From: Ruminococcoides sp052118065
GTDB taxonomy: Bacteria; Bacillota; Clostridia; Oscillospirales; Acutalibacteraceae
DNA: 64,000 bases
NCBI GenBank assembly: GCA_052118065.1
Contig: JBQKHY010000012.1
Location: 8,946-72,945 of the forward strand
Direction of reading: 5' to 3'
Within the stretch, counting starts at the first letter, position 1. Every line of letters begins with the position of its first letter. Positions 44,339 through 54,430 of this stretch are shown piece after piece. The notes below the pieces were generated by a model. It was not told the DNA's origin, ran no database searches, and worked only from the letters and a program-made list of their open reading frames with translations. The translations under genes were made by a program, and so were the position numbers.

Positions 44339-44379
44339 GCAAAAGATAGGAACCACGAAAGATAAGGAGGTGCTGAACA

Positions 44380-47300
44380 ATGGCAAGAAAGTTTGACCTT
44401 ATCTCACAGCTGTATGAAGATACCTCGAAAGAGGTTATGTCACCCGATAAATGGGCGGCATTTCTGAAAACAGCCTGTTATAACTACCGACTGCGATTTG
44501 ACGAACAGCTCCTTTTATACGCTCAGAAACCAGATGCAACCGCCGTCCTGCCTATTGAACAGTGGAACAGAACTTTCGGTCGCTGGGTAAACAGAGGAGC
44601 AAAGGGTATTGCCGTGTTTGAAAGTCTGAACGGCAATTCACAGAGGTTAGTCCATTATTTTGATATTTCCGATACACACGCAAGCGAAATTTCAAGGACT
44701 GTCCCTATTTGGAATATGAAACTCGAATATACAGATGAAGTGATCGACACGCTTGAAAGCAGCTTCGGATATCTTGATGAAAAGAACAGCCTTGCGGATG
44801 CGATTATATCCGCATCAGGTAATGCTGTCGAGGACAACATTACCGACTATGTGGGCGATTTGCTTGTAACGGTTAATGATACCTTTCTTGAAGAATTGGA
44901 CGAGGACATCGTTAAGACAATGTACAGACAGCTTGTTAGTAACAGCGTTGCTTTTATGATTATGACAAGACTCGGTATTGACACTGAACCGTATTTTAAC
45001 GATGACGACTTTCGTGATATTGTCAATTTCAATACGCAGGAAGCCTTGAATGCTCTCGGCTTTGCAACGAGCGATATTGCCGAAATGGGACTGTCGGAGA
45101 TTTCCAAAACCGTGCTGGCACTTAACCGTCAGAATCGCATAATTGCGGAAAACAGACAAAGTGAATATACTAATAGCACAATAAATACCGAAAGGAGTTT
45201 TGACAATGGCAGAACTGACATACACAATGCAGGGCGATTACCTACTTCCGAACCTGACGCTTCCCGAACAGCCGAGGGTACAGCTCGGACATTACGCTCA
45301 GATGAGGAAGAATTATCTGTTGCAGAAGCACAAAATTCTCTATTACAATCTGCTGACGAAGGGAACGCTGACCGAACACCTGTGGGAAATCGAACAGACG
45401 GCGACAGAGATGGAGGACAGAATTCTCAGACAGATGGCGGTGCAGGAGGGCGTGACAGAGAAGCTGAAAGCGGACGACCCGATGAAGTGGACACGCCTGA
45501 TGAACAACCTCAGACACTCGGCTCAGGAGATAGTCAAAGCGGAAGTGATTTACGCTTAGAATATTACGACCGCAGCAACGAGGATAAAAGTATTCCGTTC
45601 TTTGGCGGTGATGATAAAATCAAGGCTGTCCTGTTATCTACTCCGTATCTAAAAGCGACCAAAACGGAAATAGCAAGATACTTTGAAAACGAATCTGACA
45701 GTGAAAAACGAGTTAAATTTATCAAAAGCATATTCAATAATGATGCTACCGATATTACTACTCCCGACGGAAAGCGGATGGGATATAAAACCTATCAGAA
45801 TGTACTTCTTTTGTGGGAAGGCGAGCAGGATAATAAAATATCGCAAGCCTACTATGATTGGGGTGTTATTGCAGGACTTTTTGAGGGTATGCGTTTGCTA
45901 GATGAACTCAGGGACACAACAAAACCTCTGCCTTCATTGGAAGGGCAGTTGGAAATATTAACAGCCGGGGCAGGAGAAAAAACTCCTGCCTTTATCTTTT
46001 CTCAGGAGATTATTGACGCTGTACTTACCCACGGAAGCGGTGTAAGCGAGGGTAAAATGAGGATTTACGAGCAGTTTCAAAAGTCCTTATCTGCAAAAGA
46101 AAACATTGATTTTCTGAAAAACGAGTATGGCTGGGGCGGCTCATATCCGATTATTATCGGAACAGGAATTGACGAAAGTCACGACGGCAAAGGCATTATG
46201 CTCAGCCGTGGCTTTGAAGATAACGCACCACGACTGCTGTTAAAGTGGAGTAAGGTTGAAAAGCGCATCGGCGAACTTATAAAACTTGACCGATACCTCA
46301 ATCCAAAGGAAAAGGAATATTATCCGACTTGGCTTGAAAAGCAGGAGCAGATAAGAGCCGAACGGGCGGCGGAGAGAGAAATCCGTGAAGCAATATATAC
46401 TCCGCCTGCCGAAAAGGAAACTATCCCTGTTGAATATGAATACAAATATTCGCTCGGTGAATCGGTATATATCGGAGCGGATGAGTATGAAATTCTGTCC
46501 TTTGACGAAAACCGTGTAATGCTTTTTGACAAACAGTTTCCTCTTTTCAACAAGGAAATGACAAGGGCGGAATTTGACAGCAAAGTCAAAGAAAACCCGA
46601 TGAACGACCATTTAAAAGTTGCCGTACAACCCGAAAAAGAAAAACAGATTACACAGCGTGATTACAGCAGATACAGTCCTGTTATGCAGGAATACTTCAA
46701 GATTAAGGACGAACATCCCGATACGATTATTCTGTTCCAAATCGGTGATTTTTACGAAGCTATGGGCGATGATGCCGTAACCGTTTCACAGGCACTCAGC
46801 CTGCATAACACCACCCGAAGAATAACCGATACAGAAAGAATTGATATGTGCGGATTTCCGTCAAATAGGCTTGAAACATATACGGATATGCTGCTTGACC
46901 GAGGCTACAATATCGGTATTTCAAGTCCAAACGACAGGGAAAGTCGGGATTTTATTCTTATGGCTTCCGACAGGTCGCACGCTCCCATTCAGTCCGAGCC
47001 AATCGGCAGAATTGATTACCTGAACGCTGACGGCAAGGTTGAAAACAGTATTGAATATACAAACCCGACCAGCCTTGAAAGAGATATAAAAGAGGAAAAC
47101 ATCTTTGATGTAAAAATGGCGGTTTATCTGTATAAGGACGCTGACGGCAACACCATACCCCACGACTTTATTGACAGACTGCCTAATCCTTTGCAAAACT
47201 TTGAAATCATTGATAAGCCGCTTTCTCAATCGGAATATGATGTTTTACTTGATGAAGCAAAAAAACTGATAGATGAGTTTGTAAAGAATGAGTACGACAG

Positions 47301-50300
47301 TGACGGTGCAGACTATTCCGACTTGTCGGAAATCAATATCGGCTATACCAATACCGAGGACGAGAAGCACGAAATTGAAGCAGTTGTAAACCTTGTTGAC
47401 TTCAGAATTGAAACAAGAGTTGACGGTCAGGCTGTTCATACGGAACAGTACGATTCACTTGCGGATATTGTGGAGAACGGCTTGCACGGCTTAGATTTTA
47501 GCGCCCTTGTGTATGTCAGTGATGAACAGCTTGCACCGTTTTATCAAAGCTCAGAGCTGACAAAAGAACAGCCCGAAGCAGAAACCGAAATTGATAACTC
47601 CGACCTTATCGGCAAGGAACTCACGTTTGATAACCGCAATTTCATTGTTGAACGGGTTAACAGAAACGGTGATGCTTCTATGCGTGATATTACCTTTGAG
47701 GACAAAAACGGTTTTCCGATATTCAGAGTTGAAAAAGCCGATTTTGTTCGTTCTGCTCTTGAACTTTCCGAAAAGAAAGAACTTGATGCACCTGTTTGGG
47801 AGAAAAAACAGAAAACAAAAGCACAGACCTTTGACTTGCACCCTGAAATTCCCTTGACTGACCGACACACATTTGACCTCAAAAATTTTGAACTTGAGGA
47901 GGTCGGTAAAAAGACCCGCTTCCACAGAAATGTAGAAGCAATCCGTGTGCTAAAGGAATGCGTAGAGGAAAACCGCTTTGCTACACCCGAAGAACAGAAA
48001 GTCCTTGCACAGTATGTAGGCTGGGGCGGTATTCCCGAAGCCTTTGATGAGAATAATGACGCTTGGCAAAGTGAATATAATGAGCTTTCACAGTTACTGT
48101 CCGATGAAGAATATCAGTCAGCAAGAGAAAGTACACTTACTGCTTTCTATACACCGCCTGTCGTTATTTCAGCAATTTACAAGGTTATGGAACAGATGGG
48201 ATTTAAGGAGGGCAACATTTTGGAGCCTTCCTGCGGTATCGGTAATTTTATCGGTATGCTGCCCCAGTCAATGCAAAACAGCCGTGTTTACGGTGTGGAG
48301 ATTGACAAAATCTCCGCAGGCATTGCACAGCAACTCTACCAGCGTTCCTCTATTGCAGGACAACCGTTTGAGCAGGCAGAAATTCCGGACAGTTTTTTTG
48401 ACGCAGTTGTGGGTAATGTGCCTTTCGGCGATTTCAGCGTTGCAGATAAACGCTATGATAAAAACCATTTCTTAATCCACGATTACTTTTTTGCAAAGTC
48501 GCTCGATAAGCTCCGCCCGGGCGGTGTAATGGCGTTGGTGACTTCAAAGGGTACAATGGACAAGGAAAATTCTGCCGTACGAAAATATATCGCACAGAGA
48601 GCGGAATTACTCGGTGCGATAAGACTTCCGAATGACACCTTTAAGGGAAATGCAGGAACGGAGGTTGTTTCCGATATCCTCATACTGCAAAAGCGTGACC
48701 GCATCATAGACATTGAGCCTGATTGGGTACACCTAAACGCAGATGAAAACGGTATCAGAATTAACAGCTACTTTGCAGAACACCCCGAAATGATACTCGG
48801 AGATATGAAAATTGTATCAGGTCGTTTTGGCGAAGAAACAACTTGTGTACCTTATGAAAACGCTGACCTTGAAAGCCTGCTTGATGAAGCCGTTTCCAAT
48901 ATTCACGGCGAAATCACAGAGTATGAAGCGGAGGAAAATATAGAGGAAGAAGATAATTCAATCCCTGCTGATCCGAATGTCAGAAACTTCTCATATACAG
49001 TGCTTGACGATGTAATCTATTTTCGTGAAAACAGCCGAATGTCACCTGTTGAGGTGTCGGCTACCGCTGAAAACCGAATAAAGGGACTTATTGAGATAAG
49101 AAACTCCGTTCGTACTCTTTTAGATTTGCAGACGGAAGACTATCCTGACAGTGATATAAAAGCTGAACAGGAAAGGCTTAATAAGTTGTATGACAGTTTC
49201 ACAAAAAAGTACGGACTTATCAATAGCCGTGCAAATACTATGGCATTCTCACAGGACAGTTCCTACTCGCTGTTATCTTCATTGGAAATACTCGATGACG
49301 AGGGCAACCTTGAACGCAAGGCGGATATGTTTTTCAAGCGGACAATCAAGCCTCATACACCTGTTACTTCCGTTGACACAGCTTCCGAAGCACTCGCCGT
49401 TTCTATGGGAGAAAAGGCGGGTATTGATATGGAATATATGTGTCAGCTTTCAGGCAAGAGTGAGCAGGAGGTTTTTGATGAACTGAAAGGTGTAATTTTT
49501 CTCAATCCTCTCTACGGTCAGGGCAATCCTGACGAACAGAAATACCTTATGGCAGACGAATATTTGTCCGGTAATGTCCGTGAAAAGCTTGAAGTCGCAA
49601 GGCGCTCGGCAAAGCTATATCCTGATGATTACAACATCAATGTTGAAGCTCTTGAAAGAGTACAGCCAAAGGATTTGACGGCTTCTGAGATTTCCGTAAG
49701 GCTTGGCGCAACCTGGATTCCGCCTGAGATTGTACAGCAGTTCATCTATGAATTTCTTGATACTCCACGCTATGCACAATGGAAAATCAGGCTTCACTAT
49801 TCGCCATATACGAGTGAATGGAGCATTGAAAACAAAAGCTACGATACAAGTAATCTCAAGGTGTACCGCACCTACGGTACAGACCGAATAAATGCTTATA
49901 AAATAATCGAGGAAACACTCAACCTCAAGGATGTCCGCATATTCGATTATGTTGAGGATGAGGAAGGCAGAAAGAAGCCTGTACTCAATAAAAAGGAAAC
50001 TACAATCGCTTTGCAGAAGCAGGAGCTTATCAAAGAAGGCTTTAAGGAATGGATTTGGAAAGATCCGCAACGCCGTGAAAAGCTCTGCAAACTATATAAT
50101 GAAAAATTTAACAGCACAAGACCCCGTGAGTATGACGGAAGTCATATTACCTTTAACGGTATGAATCCTGAAATTGAACTCAGGGAACATCAGAAAAACG
50201 CTGTTGCACATATTCTTTACGGTGGAAACACCTTGCTTGCACACGCAGTCGGCGCAGGCAAAACCTACGAGATGACGGCAGCTGCTATGGAATCGAAGCG

Positions 50301-51786
50301 GCTTGGCTTATGCAGCAAGTCGCTTTTTGTTGTGCCTAATCACCTGACCGAGCAATGGGCGGCGGAGTTTTTACAGCTCTATCCTGCGGCGAATATCCTT
50401 GTTGCAACCAAAAAGGATTTTGAAACTAAAAACCGCAAACGCTTCTGCGGACGAATTGCCACAGGCGATTATGACGCTATCATTATCGGACATTCTCAGT
50501 TTGAGAAAATTCCGATGAGCGTTGAAAGGCAAAGAATTATACTCGAGCAGCAGATTGACGAAATCACAGACGGTATTCGTGAGTTGAAAGAAAACCGTGG
50601 AGAAAACTTTTCAATCAAGCAGCTTGAAAAAAGCAGAAAATCTTTAAAGGCAAAGCTACAGAAGTTAAACGACCAAAGCCGAAAGGATGATGTAGTTACC
50701 TTTGAGGAATTGGGCGTTGACAGACTTTTTATTGACGAAAGTCACTACTACAAAAACCTGTACCTATATACGAAAATGAGAAATGTCGGAGGTATCGCTC
50801 AGACCGAAGCACAGAAAAGCTCAGACCTGTTTATGAAATGCAGATACCTTGATGAAATCACAGGTGGCAGAGGAACGGTTTTTGCAACAGGTACGCCAAT
50901 CTCAAACTCAATGGTGGAGTTATATACCATTCAGAGATATTTACAGTATGAAACACTTGTAGAAAACGGCTTGCAGCACTTTGATTCGTGGGCTTCTACC
51001 TTTGGTGAAACTGTAACAGCCTACGAACTGAAACCTGAGGGAACAGGCTACAGAACGAAAACACGATTTGCTAAATTCTACAATTTGCCTGAGCTTATGG
51101 CAATGTTCAAAGAGGTTGCCGATATTAAAACGGCAGACACACTTAATTTGCCTACACCTACTCCACACTATCACAATGTTGCCGTAAAGCCTTCCGATTT
51201 TCAAAAGGCTATGGTAGCAGAGCTTGGAGAACGAGCCGAAAAAGTGAGAAACAATCAGGTTGACGCAAGCGATGATAATATGCTGAAAATCACCAACGAC
51301 GGACGAAAGCTCGCCCTTGACCAGCGTATGATAAACCCTCTGATTCCTGACTTTGAGGGCAGTAAAATCAATGCTTGTATTGATAATATTTTTACGATTT
51401 GGCAGGAAAACTCAGACAAAAAATCGGCTCAGCTTGTGTTCTGCGACCTCTCCACTCCGAAGCCGGATGCAGAGTTTTCCGTCTATACGGACATTCGCAG
51501 CAAGCTGATCGAGCGAGGCGTACCTGAAAGCGAAATCAGCTTTATCCACGAAGCAAAAACCGAGGCGCAGAAGCAGGAACTTTTCAAAAAGGTGCGCAAA
51601 GGCGAAGTCAGAATTTTGCTCGGTTCTACACAGAAAATGGGTGCCGGCACGAATGTTCAGAACAAGCTTATAGCCTTGCACGATATTGACTGTCCTTGGC
51701 GACCGTCAGATGTAGGACGGATTTTGCGGACATTCAAAATAAAAAAGAATGTGGAGGTAACAGACAATGGCAAAGACAATTTTTGA
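44380..51786 (+). CDS. Methylase-helicase megaprotein, C-terminally truncated
   Basis: A 2468-aa protein of the type found on large Clostridial conjugative elements. The N-terminus (WAAFLKTACYNYRLRFDEQLLLYAQKP) is followed by a hydrophilic linker (~255-385) that overlaps a nested tnpV. A MutS domain-I-like segment lies at ~763-855 (FQIGDFYEAMG). An N6-adenine methylase-like domain spans ~1250-1400 (FYTPPVVISAI, LEPSCGIGNFIGMLP, GNVPFGDF in place of NPPY). An SNF2-like helicase has HAVGAGKT (~1953), FIDESHYYKN (~2118), FATGTPISNS (~2173), LGSTQKMGAGTNVQ (~2415). After CPWRPSDVG the usual Q-R-x-GR motif VI and several hundred residues are missing, replaced by a short unrelated tail. The helicase is therefore probably inactive. 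AAGGAGG precedes the ATG. Confidence 0.85.
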   Translation: MARKFDLISQLYEDTSKEVMSPDKWAAFLKTACYNYRLRFDEQLLLYAQKPDATAVLPIEQWNRTFGRWVNRGAKGIAVFESLNGNSQRLVHYFDISDTHASEISRTVPIWNMKLEYTDEVIDTLESSFGYLDEKNSLADAIISASGNAVEDNITDYVGDLLVTVNDTFLEELDEDIVKTMYRQLVSNSVAFMIMTRLGIDTEPYFNDDDFRDIVNFNTQEALNALGFATSDIAEMGLSEISKTVLALNRQNRIIAENRQSEYTNSTINTERSFDNGRTDIHNAGRLPTSEPDASRTAEGTARTLRSDEEELSVAEAQNSLLQSADEGNADRTPVGNRTDGDRDGGQNSQTDGGAGGRDREAESGRPDEVDTPDEQPQTLGSGDSQSGSDLRLEYYDRSNEDKSIPFFGGDDKIKAVLLSTPYLKATKTEIARYFENESDSEKRVKFIKSIFNNDATDITTPDGKRMGYKTYQNVLLLWEGEQDNKISQAYYDWGVIAGLFEGMRLLDELRDTTKPLPSLEGQLEILTAGAGEKTPAFIFSQEIIDAVLTHGSGVSEGKMRIYEQFQKSLSAKENIDFLKNEYGWGGSYPIIIGTGIDESHDGKGIMLSRGFEDNAPRLLLKWSKVEKRIGELIKLDRYLNPKEKEYYPTWLEKQEQIRAERAAEREIREAIYTPPAEKETIPVEYEYKYSLGESVYIGADEYEILSFDENRVMLFDKQFPLFNKEMTRAEFDSKVKENPMNDHLKVAVQPEKEKQITQRDYSRYSPVMQEYFKIKDEHPDTIILFQIGDFYEAMGDDAVTVSQALSLHNTTRRITDTERIDMCGFPSNRLETYTDMLLDRGYNIGISSPNDRESRDFILMASDRSHAPIQSEPIGRIDYLNADGKVENSIEYTNPTSLERDIKEENIFDVKMAVYLYKDADGNTIPHDFIDRLPNPLQNFEIIDKPLSQSEYDVLLDEAKKLIDEFVKNEYDSDGADYSDLSEINIGYTNTEDEKHEIEAVVNLVDFRIETRVDGQAVHTEQYDSLADIVENGLHGLDFSALVYVSDEQLAPFYQSSELTKEQPEAETEIDNSDLIGKELTFDNRNFIVERVNRNGDASMRDITFEDKNGFPIFRVEKADFVRSALELSEKKELDAPVWEKKQKTKAQTFDLHPEIPLTDRHTFDLKNFELEEVGKKTRFHRNVEAIRVLKECVEENRFATPEEQKVLAQYVGWGGIPEAFDENNDAWQSEYNELSQLLSDEEYQSARESTLTAFYTPPVVISAIYKVMEQMGFKEGNILEPSCGIGNFIGMLPQSMQNSRVYGVEIDKISAGIAQQLYQRSSIAGQPFEQAEIPDSFFDAVVGNVPFGDFSVADKRYDKNHFLIHDYFFAKSLDKLRPGGVMALVTSKGTMDKENSAVRKYIAQRAELLGAIRLPNDTFKGNAGTEVVSDILILQKRDRIIDIEPDWVHLNADENGIRINSYFAEHPEMILGDMKIVSGRFGEETTCVPYENADLESLLDEAVSNIHGEITEYEAEENIEEEDNSIPADPNVRNFSYTVLDDVIYFRENSRMSPVEVSATAENRIKGLIEIRNSVRTLLDLQTEDYPDSDIKAEQERLNKLYDSFTKKYGLINSRANTMAFSQDSSYSLLSSLEILDDEGNLERKADMFFKRTIKPHTPVTSVDTASEALAVSMGEKAGIDMEYMCQLSGKSEQEVFDELKGVIFLNPLYGQGNPDEQKYLMADEYLSGNVREKLEVARRSAKLYPDDYNINVEALERVQPKDLTASEISVRLGATWIPPEIVQQFIYEFLDTPRYAQWKIRLHYSPYTSEWSIENKSYDTSNLKVYRTYGTDRINAYKIIEETLNLKDVRIFDYVEDEEGRKKPVLNKKETTIALQKQELIKEGFKEWIWKDPQRREKLCKLYNEKFNSTRPREYDGSHITFNGMNPEIELREHQKNAVAHILYGGNTLLAHAVGAGKTYEMTAAAMESKRLGLCSKSLFVVPNHLTEQWAAEFLQLYPAANILVATKKDFETKNRKRFCGRIATGDYDAIIIGHSQFEKIPMSVERQRIILEQQIDEITDGIRELKENRGENFSIKQLEKSRKSLKAKLQKLNDQSRKDDVVTFEELGVDRLFIDESHYYKNLYLYTKMRNVGGIAQTEAQKSSDLFMKCRYLDEITGGRGTVFATGTPISNSMVELYTIQRYLQYETLVENGLQHFDSWASTFGETVTAYELKPEGTGYRTKTRFAKFYNLPELMAMFKEVADIKTADTLNLPTPTPHYHNVAVKPSDFQKAMVAELGERAEKVRNNQVDASDDNMLKITNDGRKLALDQRMINPLIPDFEGSKINACIDNIFTIWQENSDKKSAQLVFCDLSTPKPDAEFSVYTDIRSKLIERGVPESEISFIHEAKTEAQKQELFKKVRKGEVRILLGSTQKMGAGTNVQNKLIALHDIDCPWRPSDVGRILRTFKIKKNVEVTDNGKDNF
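45206..45559 (+). CDS. tnpV: TnpV-family protein nested out of frame in the megagene
   Basis: A 117-aa TnpV protein (AELTYTMQGDYLLPNLTLPE...YYNLLTKGTLTEHLWEIEQTATEME...AQEIVKAEVIYA) encoded in the +1 frame of the 2468-aa gene. It has its own ribosome site (AAAGGAG, 7 nt before ATG 45206) and is full length beside the TnpV proteins at 14735 and 51767. The host frame over the same bases is a hydrophilic Gly/Asp/Arg-rich linker, so both frames can be open. This is genuine dual coding rather than a shadow, judged from family match, start signal and length. Confidence 0.82.
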   Translation: MAELTYTMQGDYLLPNLTLPEQPRVQLGHYAQMRKNYLLQKHKILYYNLLTKGTLTEHLWEIEQTATEMEDRILRQMAVQEGVTEKLKADDPMKWTRLMNNLRHSAQEIVKAEVIYA

Positions 51787-52141
51787 GGAAATGGGCGGCA
51801 AATACGAAAGGCAAGGCGATTATTTAATACCGTGCTTAACTGTACCCGCCGAAGAAGAACAGCCGATAGGCATCTGGGGACAGCGGCATTTGGATTATCT
51901 GAAGCATCACTGCAAAGTTACATACACCAATCTTCTTACAAGCGGCAGACTTAACGCTTACCTTGCCGACATTGACAGACAGGCACAGGAACGCTTTGAA
52001 AGGCTCATAGAGGGTATGAAACAGGCACAGGGCATAACGGAACAGCTAAAGGCAGAAAACGCCTTAGAATGGACAGGATGCCTCAATAACATAAGGGCTT
52101 GTGCGAGGGAGATTGTGGAAAAGGAAATTATTTTTGCATAA
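51767..52141 (+). CDS. tnpV: TnpV-family protein at the cargo junction
   Basis: A 124-aa TnpV homologue (YERQGDYLIPCLTVPAEEEQPIGIWGQRHLDYLKHHCKVTYTNLLTSGRLNAYLADIDRQAQ). GGAGG lies 8 nt before ATG 51767. It overlaps the truncated end of the megagene by 20 bp in another frame. It is closer to the island TnpV (GQRHL, YTNLLT, NAYLADID) than to the nested copy. It marks the left edge of the tetracycline-resistance cargo and probably arrived with it. Confidence 0.85.
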   Translation: MAKTIFEEMGGKYERQGDYLIPCLTVPAEEEQPIGIWGQRHLDYLKHHCKVTYTNLLTSGRLNAYLADIDRQAQERFERLIEGMKQAQGITEQLKAENALEWTGCLNNIRACAREIVEKEIIFA

Positions 52142-52154
52142 ACAGATGATTAGT

Positions 52155-52173
52155 GGCAGGGGGAAATCCTGCC
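52155..52173 (+). terminator. Terminator after tnpV
   Basis: GGCAGG (52155-52160) pairs with CCTGCC (52168-52173), then GCTTTTT. It insulates the tet promoter. Confidence 0.8.
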
Positions 52174-52198
52174 GCTTTTTCTGCTTTAGTTTGTCAGC

Positions 52199-52227
52199 TT
52201 GACAAATAAAGGGTTAAGGAATATAAT
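52199..52227 (+). promoter_or_regulatory. Consensus promoter of tet(O/32/O)
   Basis: TTGACA (52199-52204), 17 bp, TATAAT (52222-52227): both boxes perfect. The start would be near 52234, leaving a leader of about 270 nt before the tet start codon. Confidence 0.92.
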
Positions 52228-52259
52228 TAGATTCAGTATTATACAAGGAGTTAATAAAT

Positions 52260-52466
52260 ATGCGGCAAGGTATTCTTAAATAAACTGTCAATTTGATAGT
52301 GGGAACAAAAAGTAGCAGTCCCGTTTCACTTTTAATATGGGGCTTAGTTTTTTGTACCCAGTTTAAGAATACTTTTATCATGTAATTTTATATGCCCGAA
52401 AACATATAAGTGTTTTGGGGCTATTGGAGTTATTTACCCAGTGATAGGAGTATTTATCACTGGGTA
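52260..52466 (+). promoter_or_regulatory. Leader peptide and attenuator of tet(O/32/O)
   Basis: AAGGAG precedes a 7-codon leader (ATG 52260, MRQGILK, TAA at 52281-52283). Its codons lie inside one arm (52270-52287) of a long-range pair with CAGTTTAAGAATAC (52359-52372). Further down a perfect 12-bp stem (52435-52446 with 52455-52466) followed by TTTTTATG forms a terminator. This is the attenuation layout known for ribosomal-protection tet genes: stalled ribosomes on the leader would prevent termination. Confidence 0.8.
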
Positions 52467-52507
52467 TTTTTATGCCCTTTTTTGGGTGTTGATAGGAGGA
52501 AAATCAC

Positions 52508-54427
52508 ATGAAAATAATTAACTTAGGCATTCTGGCTCACGTTGACGCAGGAAAGACAACATTAACGGAGAGTTTATTGTATACCAGTGGTGCAATTGCA
52601 GAACCAGGGAGCGTAGATAAAGGCACAACAAGGACAGATACAATGAATTTGGAGCGTCAAAGGGGAATCACTATCCAGACAGCAGTGACATCTTTTCAGT
52701 GGGAGGATGTAAAAGTCAACATTATAGATACGCCAGGCCATATGGATTTTTTGGCGGAAGTATACCGTTCTTTATCCGTATTAGACGGAGCAGTATTATT
52801 AGTTTCTGCAAAGGATGGCATACAGGCACAGACCCGTATACTGTTTCATGCACTACAGACAATGAAGATTCCGACAATTTTTTTCATCAATAAAATTGAC
52901 CAAGAGGGGATTGATTTGCCAATGGTATATCAAGAAATGAAAGCAAAGCTTTCTTCGGAAATTATAGTGAAGCAAAAGGTTGGGCAGCATCCCCATATAA
53001 ATGTAACGGACAATGACGATATGGAACAGTGGGATGCGGTAATTATGGGAAACGATGAACTATTAGAGAAATATATGTCAGGGAAACCGTTTAAAATGTC
53101 AGAACTGGAACAGGAAGAAAACAGGAGATTCCAAAACGGAACGTTATTTCCCGTTTATCACGGAAGTGCTAAAAACAATCTGGGGATTCGGCAGCTTATA
53201 GAAGTGATTGCCAGTAAGTTTTATTCATCAACGCCTGAAGGTCAATCTGAACTATGCGGGCAGGTTTTTAAGATTGAATATTCAGAGAAAAGGCGGCGTT
53301 TTGTTTATGTGCGTATATATAGCGGAACATTGCATTTGAGGGATGTTATTAGAATATCTGAAAAAGAGAAAATAAAGATTACAGAAATGTGTATTCCGTC
53401 AAATGGTGAAATCGTCCCGGCTGACCATGCCTGTCCGGGAGAAATTGTTATTTTAGCTGATGATACTTTGAAACTGAACGACATTCTGGGAAATGAAAAA
53501 CTCCTGCCTCACAAAACATGGATTGATAATCCCATGCCATTACTTCGGACAACGGTAGAGCCGCAAAAGCCGGAGCAAAGGGAAGCCCTGTTAAATGCCC
53601 TCGCAGAGATTGCTGATACAGACCCTCTTTTGCATTTTGACATTGATACTGTTACACATGAGATTATGTTATCTTTTTTGGGAAAAGTACAGTTAGAAGT
53701 TATTTGTTCGCTATTAGAAGAAAAATATCATGTGGGCGTGGCTATGAAAGAGCCTACTGTTATATATATGGAAAGACCGCTTAGAAAAGCAGAATATACC
53801 ATCCACATAGAAGTCCCGCCAAATCCTTTCTGGGCTTCTGTCGGGTTGTCCATAGAGCCGCTCCCTATTGGAAGCGGAGTGCAGTATGAAAGCAGAGTTT
53901 CACTTGGATATTTAAATCAATCGTTCCAAAATGCGGTTATGGAGGGGGTTCTTTATGGCTGCGAGCAGGGGCTGTATGGATGGAAAGTGACAGACTGTAA
54001 AATCTGTTTTGAATATGGATTGTATTATAGTCCTGTAAGTACCCCCGCAGACTTTCGGCTGCTTTCCCCTATCGTATTGGAGCAGGCTTTAAAAAAAGCA
54101 GGGACAGAACTATTAGAGCCATATCTCCACTTTGAAATTTATGCACCGCAGGAATATCTCTCACGGGCGTATCATGATGCTCCAAGGTATTGTGCAGATA
54201 TTGTAAGTACTCAGATAAAGAATGACGAGGTCATTCTGAAAGGAGAAATCCCTGCTAGATGTATTCAAGAATACAGGAACGATTTAACTTATTTCACAAA
54301 TGGGCAGGGAGTCTGCTTGACAGAGTTAAAAGGATACCAGCCAGCTATTGGTAAATTTATTTGCCAACCCCGCCGCCCGAATAGCCGTATAGATAAGGTT
54401 CGGCATATGTTCCACAAGTTAGCTTAA
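52508..54427 (+). CDS. tet(O/32/O): Mosaic ribosomal protection protein Tet(O/32/O)
   Basis: A 639-aa EF-G-like GTPase that removes tetracycline from the ribosome. G motifs: AHVDAGKTT (G1, ~10-18), RGITIQTA (G2), DTPGHMDF (G3), NKID (G4). Comparing with remembered sequences, residues 1-~295 are Tet(O)-like. About 298-420 (GEIVPADHACPGEIVILADDTLKLND ... LLEEKYHVGVAMKEP) differ and resemble Tet(32). The rest to KVRHMFHKLA is Tet(O)-like again. This is the mosaic known as tet(O/32/O). The exact crossover points need alignment. GGAGG precedes the ATG. The gene is intact; its stop lies 3 bp before a composite transposon that separates it from tet(40). Confidence 0.88.
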   Translation: MKIINLGILAHVDAGKTTLTESLLYTSGAIAEPGSVDKGTTRTDTMNLERQRGITIQTAVTSFQWEDVKVNIIDTPGHMDFLAEVYRSLSVLDGAVLLVSAKDGIQAQTRILFHALQTMKIPTIFFINKIDQEGIDLPMVYQEMKAKLSSEIIVKQKVGQHPHINVTDNDDMEQWDAVIMGNDELLEKYMSGKPFKMSELEQEENRRFQNGTLFPVYHGSAKNNLGIRQLIEVIASKFYSSTPEGQSELCGQVFKIEYSEKRRRFVYVRIYSGTLHLRDVIRISEKEKIKITEMCIPSNGEIVPADHACPGEIVILADDTLKLNDILGNEKLLPHKTWIDNPMPLLRTTVEPQKPEQREALLNALAEIADTDPLLHFDIDTVTHEIMLSFLGKVQLEVICSLLEEKYHVGVAMKEPTVIYMERPLRKAEYTIHIEVPPNPFWASVGLSIEPLPIGSGVQYESRVSLGYLNQSFQNAVMEGVLYGCEQGLYGWKVTDCKICFEYGLYYSPVSTPADFRLLSPIVLEQALKKAGTELLEPYLHFEIYAPQEYLSRAYHDAPRYCADIVSTQIKNDEVILKGEIPARCIQEYRNDLTYFTNGQGVCLTELKGYQPAIGKFICQPRRPNSRIDKVRHMFHKLA

Positions 54428-54430
54428 CAG
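54424..54430. repeat. Left 7-bp target duplication TTAACAG
   Basis: TTAACAG directly before the left IS end is repeated at 58856-58862 directly after the right end of the second IS copy. It includes the last bases of the tet stop region, so the coding sequence is unharmed. Confidence 0.85.
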
